A stretch of DNA of 64,000 nt from Nannocystis sp. RBIL2 (GTDB lineage: Bacteria; Myxococcota_A; Polyangia; Nannocystales; Nannocystaceae), in contig NZ_JAPNJW010000001.1 in NCBI RefSeq assembly GCF_026626745.1, forward strand, positions 5,502,001-5,566,000, written 5' to 3'. A program made the translations under genes and the position numbers. The notes beneath the pieces are model-generated. The model had not been told where the DNA came from. It saw only the letters and a list, made by a program, of their open reading frames with translations, and did no database searches. This document shows, piece by piece, positions 62,266-64,000 of this stretch. Position 1 is the first letter of the stretch. Each line of letters opens with the position of its first letter.

Positions 62266-62772
62266 TCAGCCGTCGTGCCACTCGGCGAGCGTGGTCAACA
62301 GCGCAATCGTGAACGACGGCGTCGAATCGGCGGCGAAGCGGCAGAACGGGAACTCGCGCACCGCGGCCCAGCGGAACGAGCTTGCCTCGTCGAGGAACAG
62401 CGCGCTGCCGAAGGGCAGCGGGTTGCCGATCTCGACCACTGGGATCCACGCGAGCAGCGCCTCACCGTTCGCGCGCGCCATGGCGTCGACCTGCGGCAGC
62501 GAGCGCCACGTCGTCTCCACGTATTCGGCGACCGCCTGGCGCGCCGCCTCGATCGTGCGGCGCCCGTTGCCCTCGACCGCCAGCGTCGTCACCGAGTTGG
62601 TGGCGAGCCAGTGATGCTCTTCCAAAAATTTCACCAGGCTCACCGGCAGCTCGCGACCCAGGCGGTGGCGCAGCGCCAGGATCGCCCCCGGCAGCGCCCC
62701 TCGCGGCGCTCGCCGCAGCGGTGCTCGCGTCGCCAGCCAAGCGAGCGCCGCCTCGACGCTCGCGCGCGGCAT
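62266..62772 (-). CDS. Hypothetical protein
   Basis: 168 residues from ATG 62772 (MPRASVEAALAWLATRAPLRRAPRGALPGAILALRHRLGRELPVSLVKFLEEHHWLA). A GTG nine codons upstream (VTDEDDDEA) is possible. The order 'LP..l..fL' followed by ARANGEALLAWIPVVEIGNPLPFGSALFLDEASSFRWAAVREFPFCRFAADS resembles the SMI1/KNR4 immunity fold: helices, then a G/D-rich strand near the middle. It may therefore be an immunity-type or regulatory protein, but no toxin gene is adjacent. It is 38 nt downstream of the Cys-rich lipoprotein gene on the same strand and may be co-transcribed. Confidence 0.6.
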   Translation of the reverse strand: MPRASVEAALAWLATRAPLRRAPRGALPGAILALRHRLGRELPVSLVKFLEEHHWLATNSVTTLAVEGNGRRTIEAARQAVAEYVETTWRSLPQVDAMARANGEALLAWIPVVEIGNPLPFGSALFLDEASSFRWAAVREFPFCRFAADSTPSFTIALLTTLAEWHDG

Positions 62773-62810
62773 CGCCTCGTCGTCGTCCTCGTCCGTCACT
62801 CGCAGCGCGC

Positions 62811-63632
62811 TCAGAAGCAGATGAAGAAGTCGCAGATCCCGAGGATGTTGTCCTTCACCCCGGCCGGGCAGCAATTCGACTGCGGGTTGTTCTCGTCGAA
62901 GATGCAGAACTCGCCCTGCCCGGCGCACATCAGCGTCTCGCAGCCCGAGGTGTCGATCGTGCACGACGGGGTGCAGCCCAGCGCGCCCATGTCGTAGCCG
63001 AGGCTGATGCAGGTCTGGCCGCCGAGCTGGGCCCCGTCGCACTGCTCCGCGCCTTCCTGCACCCCGTTGCCGCACGACGCCAGCGGCGTGCAGCCGGCCG
63101 TGTCGATGCTCTTGCAGTTCGGCGCGCACACCAGGCTGCCGCCGCCGTAGCCGAGGCTCTGGCAGCTCTTGCCGTTGAAGTTGGAGCCGTCGCACGCCTC
63201 GGCCATGTGGACGATGCCGTCGCCGCACGTGTAGCAGCCGTCGATGAACAGCTTGCAGTCGGGCCCGCACAACAGAGTGCCGGCGCCGTAGCCCTCGGTC
63301 ATGCACGTGCTGCCGACCAGCGACTCGCCGTCGCACGCCTCGTTGGCGTCGACGTTGCCGTCGCCGCACACCCCCGCGGGCGCGCTGGTCCCCGTGGTGA
63401 TCGGGTCGCTGGACCCCGGCGAGCTCGACGTCGGCTCCTCGCCGCTCTCGCTCTCGCTGCCGCTACCGTCGCCGCTGCTGCCGTCGCTGTCGCTGACGGA
63501 GCTGTTCGGGTGGGCCGTGGTGATGTTGTTGGTGGTGGGCAGCGGGATCGACCCGGTGTCGCTGATGGTGCCCTCGGCACACCCCATCAACAGCGCGATC
63601 ATCAGGCCCGACCCCGCGAACTTGCTCGGCAT
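62811..63632 (-). CDS. Cys-rich (DUF4215-like repeats) lipoprotein
   Basis: 273 residues from ATG 63632. Lipobox LLMGC (Cys about 18), then an acidic Ser/Thr linker (SDSDGSSGDGSGSESESGEEPTSSS). Three repeats of about 45 residues share the pattern CGDG-(x)7-ACDG-x6-C-x3-GY-G-G-L-C-x2-C (GVCGDGNVDANEACDGESLVGSTC; TCGDGIVHMAEACDGSNFNGKSC; SCGNGVQEGAEQCDGAQLGGQTC), the same module as in the lamin-tail lipoprotein. The end (CAGQGEFCIFDENNPQSNCCPAG) adds more Cys. Surface protein, likely protease-resistant; ligand unknown. Confidence 0.85.
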   Translation of the reverse strand: MPSKFAGSGLMIALLMGCAEGTISDTGSIPLPTTNNITTAHPNSSVSDSDGSSGDGSGSESESGEEPTSSSPGSSDPITTGTSAPAGVCGDGNVDANEACDGESLVGSTCMTEGYGAGTLLCGPDCKLFIDGCYTCGDGIVHMAEACDGSNFNGKSCQSLGYGGGSLVCAPNCKSIDTAGCTPLASCGNGVQEGAEQCDGAQLGGQTCISLGYDMGALGCTPSCTIDTSGCETLMCAGQGEFCIFDENNPQSNCCPAGVKDNILGICDFFICF

Positions 63633-63771
63633 CCCATCCGAGCCTAACAGCGCCGGCGCGGGTGTGAACTCGGGCCGGCGGCGGCCTCGCGCGCCCACGC
63701 GCCCGCGGACGCGAGAGGTTCCTCATTGCTCCACCGAGGCGCGTCCGCGATCGCGCTCCTGCGCGATCGAC

Positions 63772-64000
63772 TCACAGCGCCGCACGCGTCGGACACTCGC
63801 CCTCGCCCTGGAAGTCGCCGAGCGTGCGCGCCTGGGCCGCGAGGTAGTCGTACGCGGTGGTCACCGGGATCGACGCGCCCGTCACCGAGTAGCCGAGCTC
63901 CGGCGTGAACACCTCGGCGGCCTTCACCATGCGCAGCTCGTCGAGCGTCGTCTCGCCGTCGCGGTCGAGATCGCTGTCGGCGATCCACTGCGCCCGCCGC
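63772..64000 (-). CDS. C-terminal end of a protein with an EF-hand-like loop (5' end outside window)
   Basis: The minus-strand frame is open from the window edge to TGA at 63774-63772 and reads RRAQWIADSDLDRDGETTLDELRMVKAAEVFTPELGYSVTG, ending GDFQGEGECPTRAAL. DLDRDGETTLDE fits the 12-residue EF-hand Ca2+ loop (D1, D3, D5, G6, L10, E12). 76 codons are visible and no start lies in the window. Together with other surface genes here it is probably an exported Ca-binding protein, but the main domain is not seen. Confidence 0.7.
   Translation of the reverse strand, partial: RRAQWIADSDLDRDGETTLDELRMVKAAEVFTPELGYSVTGASIPVTTAYDYLAAQARTLGDFQGEGECPTRAAL

Overview
The window is very GC-rich, almost every codon ends in G or C, and genes sit on both strands in short tightly packed runs. 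At least thirteen proteins begin with a lipoprotein signal (lipobox Cys), several followed by a Thr/Ser/Gly-rich linker. These come together with CotH, VTC, DUF1592/DUF1552, FG-GAP and 'CGDGxxExCDG' Cys-rich proteins, two ECF sigma factors and proteins with histone-H1-like tails. This mix suggests a predatory or social myxobacterium, most likely Nannocystaceae-like (Myxococcota). That is an inference from gene content; no rRNA or taxonomic marker is present. I saw no tRNA, rRNA, CRISPR array, transposase or phage module, so this looks like ordinary chromosome.

Layout. 1-5.8 kb: a forward operon with the end of a TPR protein, an HSP90-family ATPase, an H1-tailed DUF5678-like protein with a shortened retropepsin, and a TPR-like protein. 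6-12 kb: two FG-GAP surface lipoproteins around a small membrane protein. 12.7-21 kb: DUF2156 protein, an AraC regulator divergent from an FAD monooxygenase, aldo/keto reductase, a second FAD monooxygenase and several unknowns. 22.4-25 kb: a 16S rRNA A1408 methyltransferase (KamB/NpmA family) broken by two in-frame TGA codons, unknown proteins and a VOC protein. 25.5-28.6 kb: a DUF1592-series/DUF1552 pair. 29-31.3 kb: RRM RNA-binding protein and a polytopic membrane protein.

31.5-39 kb is the most system-like part. A minus-strand operon runs VTC domain, DUF4956 membrane protein, HlyD-like adaptor, TolC-like lipoprotein, lamin-tail lipoprotein. It is divergent from a CotH-family lipoprotein across a 600-bp control region carrying four GTGACGC boxes. 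It predicts an envelope-spanning complex coupled to phosphate or polyphosphate chemistry and CotH-type modification.

39-44 kb: a stand-alone GyrB-like ATPase without Toprim, an alpha/beta-hydrolase lacking most of its triad, a propeller lipoprotein and an NhaD/ArsB-type transporter. 45-50.5 kb: ECF sigma, FecR/TPR anti-sigma, two tandem-duplicated Cys-rich lipoproteins and an envelope protein. 50.5-55.7 kb: DUF1697, a second H1-tailed protein, an AEC transporter, an Rnl1-like RNA ligase and a second ECF sigma with a membrane partner. 56.5-64 kb: an Asp/His-rich secreted protein, a secreted esterase, a macrodomain (PARG-like) gene convergent with a NADAR-like gene, small lipoproteins, TspO and a Cys-rich lipoprotein.

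Scattered across this is a family of 24-bp dyads, GGACATG-N10-CATGTCC, each 7-43 nt after a stop codon (six copies), plus a related 16-bp dyad class CTGTCC-N4-GGACAG found mostly inside genes. I consider this dyad family and the VTC/CotH locus the two strongest leads.
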